Origin: Bacteroidia bacterium
Lineage (GTDB): Bacteria > Bacteroidota > Bacteroidia > Flavobacteriales_D > Cryomorphaceae
Length of the DNA: 64,000 nt
Reading direction: 5' to 3'
Assembly (NCBI GenBank): GCA_030427905.1
Contig: JAUICL010000002.1
Location: 744,001 to 808,000, forward strand
A model generated the notes under the pieces. It was not told the origin of the DNA and made no database searches. It saw only the letters and a program-made list of their open reading frames with translations. Below are positions 8,758 to 16,235 of the stretch, piece by piece. Positions within the stretch are counted from its first letter, which is position 1; every line of letters begins with the position of its first letter. Both the position numbers and the translations under genes were made by a program.

Positions 8758-9156
8758 TTAAAAAAACAGACTCAAAATTAATACGAATACCGACAATAAA
8801 CCAATGGCCAATAGAATCCCGAAATACTGAAACAGAGTACTTAGCTCGTTAATAAACGGAGCACTTTCAAGCGTTTCAGAGCCATTTGATTGTTGGATGC
8901 CCTTTCGGATTACGAACATTTTGCGCGAAGGATAGAGCCACAATACCCCAAGGAGAGAATGAGTCAGACCGAACGCTACATGCCCTTCGCCTGTGAGCAT
9001 GGGGTAGTCATCGAAATCGACAAAAAAGTGAATACAGGAAACAAAGAGTCCAAATGAAATCGTGGCGATCCCCACAATAAATCCAACTACACTTAAGAAC
9101 TGCAACCATTTACCCATGCGTTTTAATGAATCTTGTCCTTTTGTCATTTGGATCAT
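8758..9156 (-). CDS. Small membrane protein of unknown function
   Basis: About 132 residues with four predicted membrane helices: VVGFIVGIATISFGLFVSCI, the FGLTHSLLGVLWLYP segment, and two at the C terminus ending ILLAIGLLSVFVLILSLFF. I do not recognise a family. The ATG codons at 9156 and 9147 are both possible starts; the upstream reading begins with TTG and overlaps the previous gene. It lies between the NTF2-like and truncated haemoglobin genes in the same orientation with short gaps, so it may serve in the same response. Confidence 0.7.
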   Translation of the reverse strand: MIQMTKGQDSLKRMGKWLQFLSVVGFIVGIATISFGLFVSCIHFFVDFDDYPMLTGEGHVAFGLTHSLLGVLWLYPSRKMFVIRKGIQQSNGSETLESAPFINELSTLFQYFGILLAIGLLSVFVLILSLFF

Positions 9157-9176
9157 TCGATTTGGGCTTTCCACTT

Positions 9177-9554
9177 TCAGTACATGCAATTCTGATTAGC
9201 AGAATGTTTCGGGATTTGCTGAATGCTGTCCCAGTGTTCCACTATCTTTCCGTCGTTATCAAATCTAAAAAAATCCATGGTAATGTACTCATCATTGTCT
9301 GGCCAGACTTGATGGGTGTGCAGTGCCACCAGATCACCTTCACAGACACAACGCACAAAATCAATTGATTTCTCTGGATACTCATTCTGCATGCGCTGGA
9401 AGTAGTCAATAAAACCCTGCTTTCCGTCCGCTACATCGGGATTGTGTTGTATGTAGGTTTCGCCTACGTATAGCTCTACAGCCTTGGCTGGATCACCTAA
9501 GTAGGCGGTACGGTAGAATGCGATGGCGTTCTTTTTATTCTCTTCGATATTCAT
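9177..9554 (-). CDS. SnoaL/NTF2-like family protein
   Basis: The start at 9554 (MNIEENKKNAIAFY) gives 125 residues and matches the usual beginning of these proteins. The sequence carries the alpha+beta cone signature: VELYVGETYIQHNPDVADGK, FVRCVCEGDLVALHTHQVWP, and the C-terminal FFRFDNDGKIVEHWDSIQ. Relatives annotated as SnoaL-like polyketide cyclases rarely have that function; a small-molecule binding or isomerase-like role is all that can be inferred. It appears to head the operon with the membrane protein and the truncated haemoglobin. Confidence 0.85.
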   Translation of the reverse strand: MNIEENKKNAIAFYRTAYLGDPAKAVELYVGETYIQHNPDVADGKQGFIDYFQRMQNEYPEKSIDFVRCVCEGDLVALHTHQVWPDNDEYITMDFFRFDNDGKIVEHWDSIQQIPKHSANQNCMY

Positions 9555-9641
9555 AATAACTGATTTTGCTATGGATGAAATCAATGCGATCGAAGTTAAC
9601 ACATCGAGCTTCATTCAGCTAGAAGAGCTTTGAAGAAAGTC

Positions 9642-9649
9642 TATCTTTG
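9642..9649 (+). promoter_or_regulatory. Bacteroidota -7 promoter element TATCTTTG for the TRIC channel gene
   Basis: TATCTTTG fits the TAnnTTTG consensus and lies 28 bp before the ATG at 9678. It supports that ATG over an upstream TTG at 9630. No convincing -33 TTG is visible at the expected spacing. Confidence 0.5.
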
Positions 9650-9677
9650 CGGCTTTGACCCTTGTCAGTTTGTAAGA

Positions 9678-10292
9678 ATGGACGCCATTTTTGTTATTGA
9701 AGTAGTCGGTACTTTCGTTTTTGCGATGTCGGGAATTATGGCGGCCATCGAGGGCGAATTCGACTTGTTTGGAACGCTTATTCTGGGCATCGTTACAGCC
9801 GTAGGTGGCGGTACAATCCGCGATCTGCTCATAGGCGCCACACCCGTGAGCTGGATGAGTAGCGATTTGTACATCTACGTCATCATCTCGGCGATACCAG
9901 TCGCCTTTTTCTTCTTTAAGTATTTGCATCGGCTGCGCAAAACATTCCTGCTGTTTGACACCGTCGGGATCGGTACCTTCACAATTTTGGGGATTGAGAA
10001 GTCTCTTGCTCTGGGAATTTCACCAACCCTCTCACTATTAATGGGCGTTGTTTCTGCCGTTTTTGGTGGAATCATCAGAGACGTTCTTTCCAACCACGTG
10101 CCCTTGATTTTCAGAAATGAGATCTACGCTTTCGCCTGTTTCGCGGGTGGTCTTGTTTACCTGGCACTTAACTACTTTTCACAGCTCCAGGAGTCCAGCC
10201 TGTTTATCGCCATCTCAGTCGTGATCTCAATCCGACTACTAGCCATACGCTTCAATTGGAATATTCCGTTCAAGCCACTTTCGAAGCAATAA
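9678..10292 (+). CDS. Trimeric intracellular cation channel (TRIC, UPF0126) family protein
   Basis: About 204 residues with seven membrane helices in two repeated halves. Each half carries the G-G-x-I/T-RD loop: VTAVGGGTIRDLLIGATP in the first and VSAVFGGIIRDVLSNHVPLI in the second. This is the hallmark of the YicG/TRIC family, which forms homotrimeric potassium-permeable channels in the inner membrane. The start is the ATG at 9678 (MDAIFVIEVVG), downstream of a TATCTTTG promoter element. It is divergent from the NTF2-like operon. Confidence 0.93.
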   Translation: MDAIFVIEVVGTFVFAMSGIMAAIEGEFDLFGTLILGIVTAVGGGTIRDLLIGATPVSWMSSDLYIYVIISAIPVAFFFFKYLHRLRKTFLLFDTVGIGTFTILGIEKSLALGISPTLSLLMGVVSAVFGGIIRDVLSNHVPLIFRNEIYAFACFAGGLVYLALNYFSQLQESSLFIAISVVISIRLLAIRFNWNIPFKPLSKQ

Positions 10293-10366
10293 TCAAACAA
10301 AACATAAAACACTGTTAAGCACATAATTTAGCACACCCCACCTACAGTGTTAAACAACCTATTTTT

Positions 10367-11242
10367 TTAGATCCCCGGGAAGGGAATATAGGTATCGTCT
10401 CCTTCAATCTTCGGAAATTTTCGTGCCATCCAATTGGCTTTGGCAGCTTCAAGTTTTTCCTTCGACGAAGCCACAAAATTCCACATAAGAAGTGGTTCGT
10501 GATCGAGGGGAGCTCCGCCGAAAATCATAATGCGCGTTCCACCCTGAATACAAATTCCACAGGCTTCGTCCGTTTTGCTGATTAGCATCTCACCAATGCC
10601 AATTTTATCGCCATTCTCTTCTACTTCCCCTTCCACCACTACGATGGCCATTTCGCCACTGAGCTTATCCTTAAACTCCAAGGTAGCTTCTGCTTTGGCG
10701 TAGATATCAAGCAAAAACATTTCTGAGAATCCCTGGAGCAAGGCACTTCGCCCAAAGGCATTACCAGCAATAAGTTTTAACTCTACGCCATCTTCTTCCC
10801 AAGAAATGACATCTTCTGCTGGGTAGAAATCAAACCGCGGCTCCATTTCTTCGAGCTCCTTGGGCAGCGCTACCCAAATCTGATACCCGTGCATTTCAAA
10901 ACCATCTGCGGTCTTCAGACGCTCAGGTGTGCGCTCCGTATGGGTGATTCCTTTTCCCGCCGTCATAAAAGCCACATCGCCTGGCTTAATAACCTTGTGA
11001 CTCCCAAGGCTATCTCGGTGCTCTACTTCCCCTTTAAACAGATAACTCAAAGTAGATAGCCCAATATGCGGATGCTGATCTACATTCATGAAATGGTCGG
11101 CGTTCATTGTGGTAGGCCCCATGTGATCGATAAAAGTAAATGGTCCCACTTGACGCTTCTTTCGAAACGGAAGTAAGCGTCCGACCAAAAAACCGCCGAT
11201 ATCGCGCTGCCGTTCTTCAACTACCATTCTATTATTTGCCAT
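10367..11242 (-). CDS. Pirin family protein
   Basis: The 291-residue bicupin has the pirin N-terminal metal site (DQHPHIGLSTLSYLFKGEVE, then GKGITHTERTP), giving the three His and one Glu ligands. The C-terminal cupin half ends GGAPLDHEPLLMWNFVASS, the conserved pirin_C ending. Bacterial pirins may act as quercetinases or redox-dependent protein regulators; which applies here cannot be told. Upstream, at about 11264-11272, TAACTTTCG resembles a -7 element. It is transcribed alone and converges on the TRIC gene. Confidence 0.93.
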   Translation of the reverse strand: MANNRMVVEERQRDIGGFLVGRLLPFRKKRQVGPFTFIDHMGPTTMNADHFMNVDQHPHIGLSTLSYLFKGEVEHRDSLGSHKVIKPGDVAFMTAGKGITHTERTPERLKTADGFEMHGYQIWVALPKELEEMEPRFDFYPAEDVISWEEDGVELKLIAGNAFGRSALLQGFSEMFLLDIYAKAEATLEFKDKLSGEMAIVVVEGEVEENGDKIGIGEMLISKTDEACGICIQGGTRIMIFGGAPLDHEPLLMWNFVASSKEKLEAAKANWMARKFPKIEGDDTYIPFPGI

Positions 11243-11367
11243 GAAATAGTCCTTGAAAAATTGTTTCGAAAGTTACGTAAAATGCCTTGCTTGAAAAGGG
11301 ACGGATATTGATCAAACTCTCAATTGGAAAGGTAAGCTCTTCTACTTTTAATATTGAAATCATCACA

Positions 11368-12015
11368 CTATCCTGCCTTCAATAAATCTACTAATTCTCT
11401 ACTCTCTTCTATGCGCTTTCGATTTGCATCCATAGCCATGTAGCACGAGCCGCGGAGGGAGTTGACGATGTTTCGAAACAAGGGCTTGTCGAGAAGAGAA
11501 GCATCTCCTTGCGAAATTTTGACGTAGTCTAACTCGTAAATAAAAATATCGCCCAAGTACTTTTCATGGATGTTTCGGATCCGCTCGTATGGAGTCTCCA
11601 CTTTCTGCGCATCGGCATAGTATTGTACGATGCGTCGGCGCAGCGACAAATCGTGAAATAGCCGCATATCGCCAGAGTTGAGCAAAGTTTGGTAGGTGTC
11701 GTCTTGCGCTACATATTGGGTTTGGATAGGTAGTGAAAACACCCAGTACATCACGCTATCGCGGCCCGGTCTGCCCGACCCGAGATGCGGTGTAAGCTTC
11801 GTGATCAATTCCAGCTTCTCCTGAAATTCGAGATTATTTCCTTCCAGCAATTCAATCTCATTCTCCATATCGAGAATCAAGCTATTCACGTATTCACGAT
11901 GCGTCGCTACATCACGTCGGTCTTCCTTCCAGTTGTTCAGCCAAAAGGCAATCGAAATTCCAACTATCACGATCATGATTTCGCCAATGGCGTACTTCCA
12001 ATTGATTTTCTTCAT
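11368..12015 (-). CDS. DUF6090 family membrane-anchored protein
   Basis: The 215-residue protein starts with KKINWKYAIGEIMIVIVGIS and continues IAFWLNNWKEDRRD, the single N-terminal helix and Asn-Asn-Trp motif of the Bacteroidota DUF6090 family. The rest is soluble and helical, probably periplasmic. Its ATG overlaps the stop of the preceding metallopeptidase-like gene by 4 bp (ATGA), indicating translational coupling. A second DUF6090 gene lies at 55.8-56.6 kb. Function is unknown. Confidence 0.85.
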   Translation of the reverse strand: MKKINWKYAIGEIMIVIVGISIAFWLNNWKEDRRDVATHREYVNSLILDMENEIELLEGNNLEFQEKLELITKLTPHLGSGRPGRDSVMYWVFSLPIQTQYVAQDDTYQTLLNSGDMRLFHDLSLRRRIVQYYADAQKVETPYERIRNIHEKYLGDIFIYELDYVKISQGDASLLDKPLFRNIVNSLRGSCYMAMDANRKRIEESRELVDLLKAG

Positions 12016-13103
12016 TTCAAGATATTTTTTTCTTCGGCTACAAAATCTATAAACTGCTCGCTAAAGACATATTCGCCGGGTGTGATTAGAGCACATTGAT
12101 TGTAAAGCTCCAGAAAGCTCACAATATCGTTGCACGAATCTATCAGCGCTTCCATACCTACCACTTTCTTCATCAAAAGCGTCATGTAAAACCCATTGGG
12201 ATGACCACCAAACTGAAAATAGTCTTTCACTTCGGCTCGAAACACTTCTTCAGAGATTGACGACGTGTTGAATTTGAGTACGGTTTCATCGAGTTTGGCA
12301 AGGATTTCAGGAGTTCCTCGGTAAATTGAGTTGTACCGATTCACCAATTCCTTGGGCAATAGCCCCATCTTTTTTACGGGGGGAACTTCCTTGTCAATCA
12401 AATCTGCAAGCCCTTCCTGATGCAGCTTATTGATCTCTACTCGTAATGGTGTGGTTGGCGTATCGGTTATTTGGTTCCGATAGTCGTGGTGAAACTCGTG
12501 GGCCAGAAATTTGACAAGCTCTACCCTGCTCATGCCCAAAGCGGCATTCAAATCCATGACAATGTCGGAGTCTGTAACCATGCCATCGGGATCGGAAACG
12601 ATAAAGTAAACTTGCTTCCGTAGGCTCGTATCGAAATTGCGGTCTGAAGGCAAAAAAAGGCGGGCTACCGAATCGGCATCAGCGATGGTCTCACTCAGGT
12701 TGGTCTCGGTCATAAACTCCTTTGCTCCTTCCAGATTTTGACTCAGAGCGTATAAATTTTTGACAAACATCAATCGAAGTCCTTCAAAATCCATCTCGAT
12801 GTCTTTTTTCAAATCGGCGTCGAGTTCCTTTGACTTGGAATCCAGGAACACTTCTTCTAGCGAAGCTCTTACTAATTCTTTCTTTGCTGATGAATCCGAA
12901 AACGACAAGTAAGCGCGATACCCAGGGGTGGCAAAGACTGCAGCCCACTCCTGTTCTTCTACTGGCTCATTCGACTTTAGCTTTTCGGCTATGGCAATAA
13001 TGGCTGCAGACGACTCAAATCGGTAATCCAATTCATCCAGATTTATTTGGGCACTAGAAAACACCCACAGGAATAAGCCCGCCATGATCAGAGTCAATCT
13101 CAT
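12012..13103 (-). CDS. Secreted putative zinc metallopeptidase (HEFHH motif, DUF5700-like)
   Basis: The 363-residue protein begins with a signal peptide (MRLTLIMAGLFLWVFSSAQ). Near residue 202 the sequence KFLAHEFHHDYRNQ contains the zincin motif HExxH, and LHQEGLADLIDKE about 35 residues later supplies a possible third ligand region (EGLAD). This arrangement fits the gluzincin-like DUF5700 family of presumed zinc peptidases. It is coupled by a 4-bp overlap to a DUF6090 protein. Substrate and exact family are inferred. Confidence 0.68.
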   Translation of the reverse strand: MRLTLIMAGLFLWVFSSAQINLDELDYRFESSAAIIAIAEKLKSNEPVEEQEWAAVFATPGYRAYLSFSDSSAKKELVRASLEEVFLDSKSKELDADLKKDIEMDFEGLRLMFVKNLYALSQNLEGAKEFMTETNLSETIADADSVARLFLPSDRNFDTSLRKQVYFIVSDPDGMVTDSDIVMDLNAALGMSRVELVKFLAHEFHHDYRNQITDTPTTPLRVEINKLHQEGLADLIDKEVPPVKKMGLLPKELVNRYNSIYRGTPEILAKLDETVLKFNTSSISEEVFRAEVKDYFQFGGHPNGFYMTLLMKKVVGMEALIDSCNDIVSFLELYNQCALITPGEYVFSEQFIDFVAEEKNILK

Positions 13104-13235
13104 GAATTTAAAAGTAAGGAAATATGCTTTTGTTAAAATTGAGAAACCATTCTAACAATCTAATCTTCCTAGAGATTAACTGAATACGCAGAGATAATCA
13201 ACGTATCACTAACACAAATAAAAGAATATGAACAC

Positions 13236-13262
13236 AGGATCGGCGCTAAAAAGCGCCATCCC
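13236..13262 (-). terminator. Hairpin directly after the cold-shock gene
   Basis: GGCGCT (13242-13247) and AGCGCC (13252-13257) form a perfect 6-bp stem with a four-base loop, flanked by further partial pairing, immediately downstream of the stop codon on the minus strand. There is no strong T tract, so it may be a weak terminator or a 3' stabilising hairpin. Confidence 0.4.
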
Positions 13263-13709
13263 TTAGATTTTGTTCACACGCACTGCGTTGAGACCTCTTG
13301 GTCCCTTTTCGATTTCAAACGAAACTTTATCGTTTTCGTTGATCTCTTCGGTGGTGCTACTCACGTGCACAAAGTACTTCTCGTTTGTATCGTTCTCACG
13401 GATAAAACCAAAGCCTTTGTCGTGATTGAAAAAGTCTACTTTACCCTTACGAATTGGGTCTACTTCTTCGTGCTCTTTTTTAGGGATTCCGATATCGATG
13501 TCTTCCGCTTTGATGTCTTCCTTCTTGCTCTCATCCGGCGGCGTATCGGTTGGATTACCAAACTCGTCTACGTATGCGATCATATCGTCAAAGCTCGACT
13601 TATTTGGGTTTGCTTTTCTTTCTTCTCGTTTCGCCATCTTTTCCTGGCGCTTCTTTGCCTTCTTTTTCTCTTTTTCTTTTTTACTGAATGTTTCTTGTGA
13701 TCTACCCAT
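13263..13709 (-). CDS. Cold-shock domain protein with charged N-terminal extension
   Basis: The 148-residue protein has a Lys/Glu/Arg-rich first 35 residues (KKEKEKKKAKKRQEKMAKRE), an acidic linker, and a C-terminal cold-shock domain from about residue 85. The domain shows GKVDFFNHDKGFGFI (RNP1) and EKYFVHVSS (RNP2), ending PRGLNAVRVNKI. It should bind single-stranded RNA or DNA. A promoter element lies about 90 bp upstream, leaving an approximately 85-nt leader, which is common in cold-induced genes. The charged extension is typical of Bacteroidota homologues. Confidence 0.92.
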   Translation of the reverse strand: MGRSQETFSKKEKEKKKAKKRQEKMAKREERKANPNKSSFDDMIAYVDEFGNPTDTPPDESKKEDIKAEDIDIGIPKKEHEEVDPIRKGKVDFFNHDKGFGFIRENDTNEKYFVHVSSTTEEINENDKVSFEIEKGPRGLNAVRVNKI

Positions 13710-13797
13710 GTACTGGTTTTAATTATTGAAATGTAGTGGCCAATTGCGCATAGAAATCCTTAACTGGAATGGCGGATTTGCCGTTAGAATTGGAATA

Positions 13798-13805
13798 CAA
13801 AGGTA
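13798..13805 (-). promoter_or_regulatory. -7 promoter element TACCTTTG for the cold-shock gene
   Basis: On the minus strand TACCTTTG matches TAnnTTTG exactly, with TTC (13825-13827) after a 19-bp spacer as a near match to the -33 TTG. The predicted transcript carries a leader of about 85 nt before the ATG at 13709. Confidence 0.6.
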
Positions 13806-13931
13806 AGGCTAATTATCGGAGTGGGAATAGGAAAGTGGAAATGTTCGCTGGAAGATGGTTTTGAAGATATAAACAAATATTTTCTGGCAACAACACAAGC
13901 CAAATTAGCGAAGTCACAGAAAAACTAGGAC

Positions 13932-14129
13932 CTACTCTTCTAAAACTTCCTTGACCCTACCCACTTGGCCATCTTCGAGCCGCACTTTGATTCCGTGTGG
14001 ATGTGTAGGCGAATTGGTGAGAATATCTTTAACCACTCCCTCGGTGAGTGTACCCGTGCGCTGGTCTTTCTTGAGTACAATAGCCACCAGAGCTCCTTTG
14101 GAAATATCCGATCGTCGTGTACCGTCCAT
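13932..14129 (-). CDS. YwbE family protein
   Basis: The 65-residue protein matches the small YwbE family throughout: RSDISKGALVAIVLKKDQRT, then GTLTEGVVKDILTNSPTHPHGIKV cut by the conserved NSPTHPHGI motif, and a C-terminal GRVKEVLEE. It is a single beta-barrel-like domain with no assigned function. Its ATG overlaps the stop of the upstream S4-domain gene by one base (TAATG), so the two are translationally coupled, which suggests a role in RNA biology. Confidence 0.9.
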   Translation of the reverse strand: MDGTRRSDISKGALVAIVLKKDQRTGTLTEGVVKDILTNSPTHPHGIKVRLEDGQVGRVKEVLEE

Positions 14130-14347
14130 TACACGACGTGTATGTGTTCGCCATTAAACTCAATCTGATCACCCTTACGGATCTTCTTCCGCTTTTGGGT
14201 CTCTACCTGCCCGTTTAAGACCACCATGCCCTCCTGTATCACGGCGTGGGCTTCTCCACCTGAACCAACAACACGCATGAGCTTGAGCAATTTGTCGAGC
14301 TGAATGAAATCGAAATCTCCTTCTATACTAAAGCGGTGTTCGGGCAT
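14129..14347 (-). CDS. S4-domain RNA-binding protein (YbcJ-like)
   Basis: Starting at the ATG at 14347 gives 72 residues (MPEHRFSIEGDFDFIQLDKL). The sequence LDKLLKLMRVVGSGGEAHAV and GMVVLNGQVETQKRKKIRKG is a compact S4 RNA-binding fold as in E. coli YbcJ. The protein is little more than this domain. It overlaps YwbE by one base downstream and follows the YdeI-like gene by 38 bp, so the three form a likely operon. Confidence 0.88.
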   Translation of the reverse strand: MPEHRFSIEGDFDFIQLDKLLKLMRVVGSGGEAHAVIQEGMVVLNGQVETQKRKKIRKGDQIEFNGEHIHVV

Positions 14348-14385
14348 GGTATCGTTTTTGACAAATATAGAAGGAAGGATCCGGT

Positions 14386-14967
14386 TCAAGAAAATTGTTT
14401 GGGCTTCAAGCCCTGCCCTGCCAGTTGGGCTATTTCAGAAATGCGACGCGCTCTAGTCTCTGGTCGTTTGGCTTCAGCCACCCAAAAGAGCATGCCTTTT
14501 CTGATGGATTTAGATTGTGCACAAAAAAAGTCGGATGCTCCTGAATACAGTGCGAGCGCAGTCTCCAAATCTTTCGGCACCAACAAGTTCTCTACGTCAT
14601 CGTACTTGCTCCATGAGCAATTTTCCTTAGCAATCTCAATGCTGCGAAATCCAGCTGGCATCATTTGTCCTTCTTTGATAAGCTCTTCAACTTTATCCTT
14701 ATTGACTTTCGACCACATGCTATTCGGCTTTCGAAGGGTAAAGTACTGCCTGTACTTTTCGGAATCCACGGTTTGCTTCACACTATCGATCCACCCAAAA
14801 CACAGGGCTTCATCGACCGCATCGCTCCAGGACAAATTGAATTTCGGTGAACCCTTCTTGTAGAACTCCAGCCACACGGCTTTTTCAATCTTATGACGTT
14901 CCATTAACCAGAAACGCCAATCGCTGCGGTTCTTCGGACAAAAGTTTTTTGCTTCCGTTTTAGACAT
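14386..14967 (-). CDS. YdeI/OmpD-associated family protein
   Basis: The start at 14967 (MSKTEAKNFCPKNRSDWRFW) gives 193 residues. The N-terminal half shows VWLEFYKKGSPKFNLSWSDA followed by VDEALCFGWIDSVKQTVD, the core of the YdeI/DUF1801-related family; the C terminus has the family ending WVAEAKRPETRARRISEIAQ. Homologues are implicated in resistance phenotypes in a few bacteria, but no biochemical activity is established. It is the first gene of the likely YdeI-S4-YwbE operon. Confidence 0.88.
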   Translation of the reverse strand: MSKTEAKNFCPKNRSDWRFWLMERHKIEKAVWLEFYKKGSPKFNLSWSDAVDEALCFGWIDSVKQTVDSEKYRQYFTLRKPNSMWSKVNKDKVEELIKEGQMMPAGFRSIEIAKENCSWSKYDDVENLLVPKDLETALALYSGASDFFCAQSKSIRKGMLFWVAEAKRPETRARRISEIAQLAGQGLKPKQFS

Positions 14968-15067
14968 GCTTCTGCTTACCAATCTCAGATTTACACCACA
15001 ATATTAAAACGGTTTGGTGACAACCCTATGTCAGGATGTTTTATCAGAATCGATAAACTGATTCATA

Positions 15068-15976
15068 TCAGTCCAAAAAGGTCTTGGACTTAAACTGCGA
15101 AGGCGTCATTTCTTTCACCTTCTTGAAGGTTCGCACAAAATAGCTCAGATTGTTGAATCCACATGCCATATACACTTCCTTCACTTGTATGCCCGGCACC
15201 CGCAACATATCAATGGCTTTTTCTACACGGCATTCATTGATGAATTGAACTGGTGAAACGCCTAGTTCATTCTTAAAAACACGATAGAAATTCGACTCGC
15301 TCATATATGCCATTTTACTCAATTGAGCAATGGTAATTGGTTCAGATAGATGGCTTTTGATGTACTCGATCACAAATGCGATTCGGTTTGAAGTCTGGAG
15401 TTTGGACGATTTTCGCTCCAGCAAATTTCGATTCTGCTTTTGAACGACCCGTACAATCAGCTCTTTGAGCATGGAGTCGATAAACATGTCCTTGGATGTG
15501 TGATCTTCAACGAAAAGGTAAATGATGCGCTGAATAATCTCCGACACCATTTTGCTATTGGTGAATGCGAAGTTGAAATGGCCTAAATCCCAAGGCGACA
15601 TCTCTTCGCTCCTGCCGAGATGCAAATTCATGTCTGCAACAATCTGATTGATCTTTTCGGGAGCTATGGTCATAGCCAAACACTTGGTAGGATTATCCAT
15701 CTTGGCTTCGGGGAAGTCGATTTTCATGATCTCATCGGCCGGCATAATCAAAGATTCACCCGGTAAGAACTCAAAAGACCCCTCGCGCAGATGCATCACT
15801 TTTTTGCCTTCGATCATGCTGGCAAAAACCGGTTGATGAAATTGCAAAATCACATTGTCGGCGAAATGGTGGGTTTCAAACACATTGAGCTCAGCCGACT
15901 TGGCGGTGTACACGGTCCGATTCTCTACAAGATGTTCAATCCGACGATTTTGCGGAAAGCTAAAGGGTAACTCCAT
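15068..15976 (-). CDS. AraC-family transcriptional regulator, probable activator of the aldehyde dehydrogenase genes
   Basis: The 302-residue protein has an N-terminal sensor domain (residues 1-180) of the AraC_N type and a C-terminal double helix-turn-helix. The first HTH is in EPITIAQLSKMAYMSESNFY and the second in IQVKEVYMACGFNNLSYFVR, ending FKKVKEMTPSQF. It is divergent from the aldehyde dehydrogenase gene, and the shared 259-bp region holds three half-sites with 21-bp spacing, ending beside the ALDH promoter. That makes it a likely ligand-responsive activator, perhaps of an aldehyde or alcohol; the inducer is inferred. Confidence 0.93.
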   Translation of the reverse strand: MELPFSFPQNRRIEHLVENRTVYTAKSAELNVFETHHFADNVILQFHQPVFASMIEGKKVMHLREGSFEFLPGESLIMPADEIMKIDFPEAKMDNPTKCLAMTIAPEKINQIVADMNLHLGRSEEMSPWDLGHFNFAFTNSKMVSEIIQRIIYLFVEDHTSKDMFIDSMLKELIVRVVQKQNRNLLERKSSKLQTSNRIAFVIEYIKSHLSEPITIAQLSKMAYMSESNFYRVFKNELGVSPVQFINECRVEKAIDMLRVPGIQVKEVYMACGFNNLSYFVRTFKKVKEMTPSQFKSKTFLD

Positions 15977-16034
15977 GGGACACTATAATTCAATGACTTG
16001 AGACCAACCTAATTTACACAATTCTCTCGGAGAT

Positions 16035-16042
16035 AAAAGGTA
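16035..16042 (-). promoter_or_regulatory. Possible -7 element of the araC-type gene
   Basis: On the minus strand TACCTTTT is one base from TAnnTTTG and lies about 58 bp before the regulator ATG. The position, between the regulator and the operator half-sites, would let the regulator influence its own expression. No clear -33 box. Confidence 0.35.
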
Positions 16043-16068
16043 GAAAGCGCACAAATCCTTTTCAATTT

Positions 16069-16126
16069 GATAGGATTGTTCACCTAGAGTGTAGAATCGT
16101 ACAATGACTCTGTAGAATAGTTCAAT
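16069..16126 (+). promoter_or_regulatory. Three tandem AraC-type half-sites, 21-bp period
   Basis: TGTAGAATCGTACAAT (16090-16105) and TGTAGAATAGTTCAAT (16111-16126) match at 14 of 16 bases with starts 21 bp apart. A weaker copy, GATAGGATTGTTCACC, begins at 16069, again exactly 21 bp upstream, sharing the TAGnATnGTTCA core. Direct repeats two helical turns apart are the known binding geometry of AraC-family dimers. The last site abuts the -33 region of the ALDH promoter, as for a class II activator. Confidence 0.7.
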
Positions 16127-16147
16127 TCGTTTAGGTAGCTCTCTCGA

Positions 16148-16155
16148 TAACTTTG
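16148..16155 (+). promoter_or_regulatory. -7 promoter element TAACTTTG of the aldehyde dehydrogenase operon
   Basis: TAACTTTG matches TAnnTTTG. The base triplet at the -33 position, 19 bp upstream, is TTC rather than TTG, consistent with a weak promoter needing an activator. The predicted leader of about 75 nt contains a perfect CCAAAA-C-TTTTGG palindrome at 16164-16176. Confidence 0.62.
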
Positions 16156-16235
16156 ACAGAAGGCCAAAACTTTTGGTGAATAGTTCCAAAGCATGGCTGT
16201 GTAAAATCTATTCAAAAATTTAAACCATATTAATC

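Noticed and set aside
10308-10351. AACACTGT/ACAGTGTT inverted repeat between the TRIC and pirin genes
   Set aside because: The loop is 28 bases and there is no T tract; too weak for a terminator or operator call.
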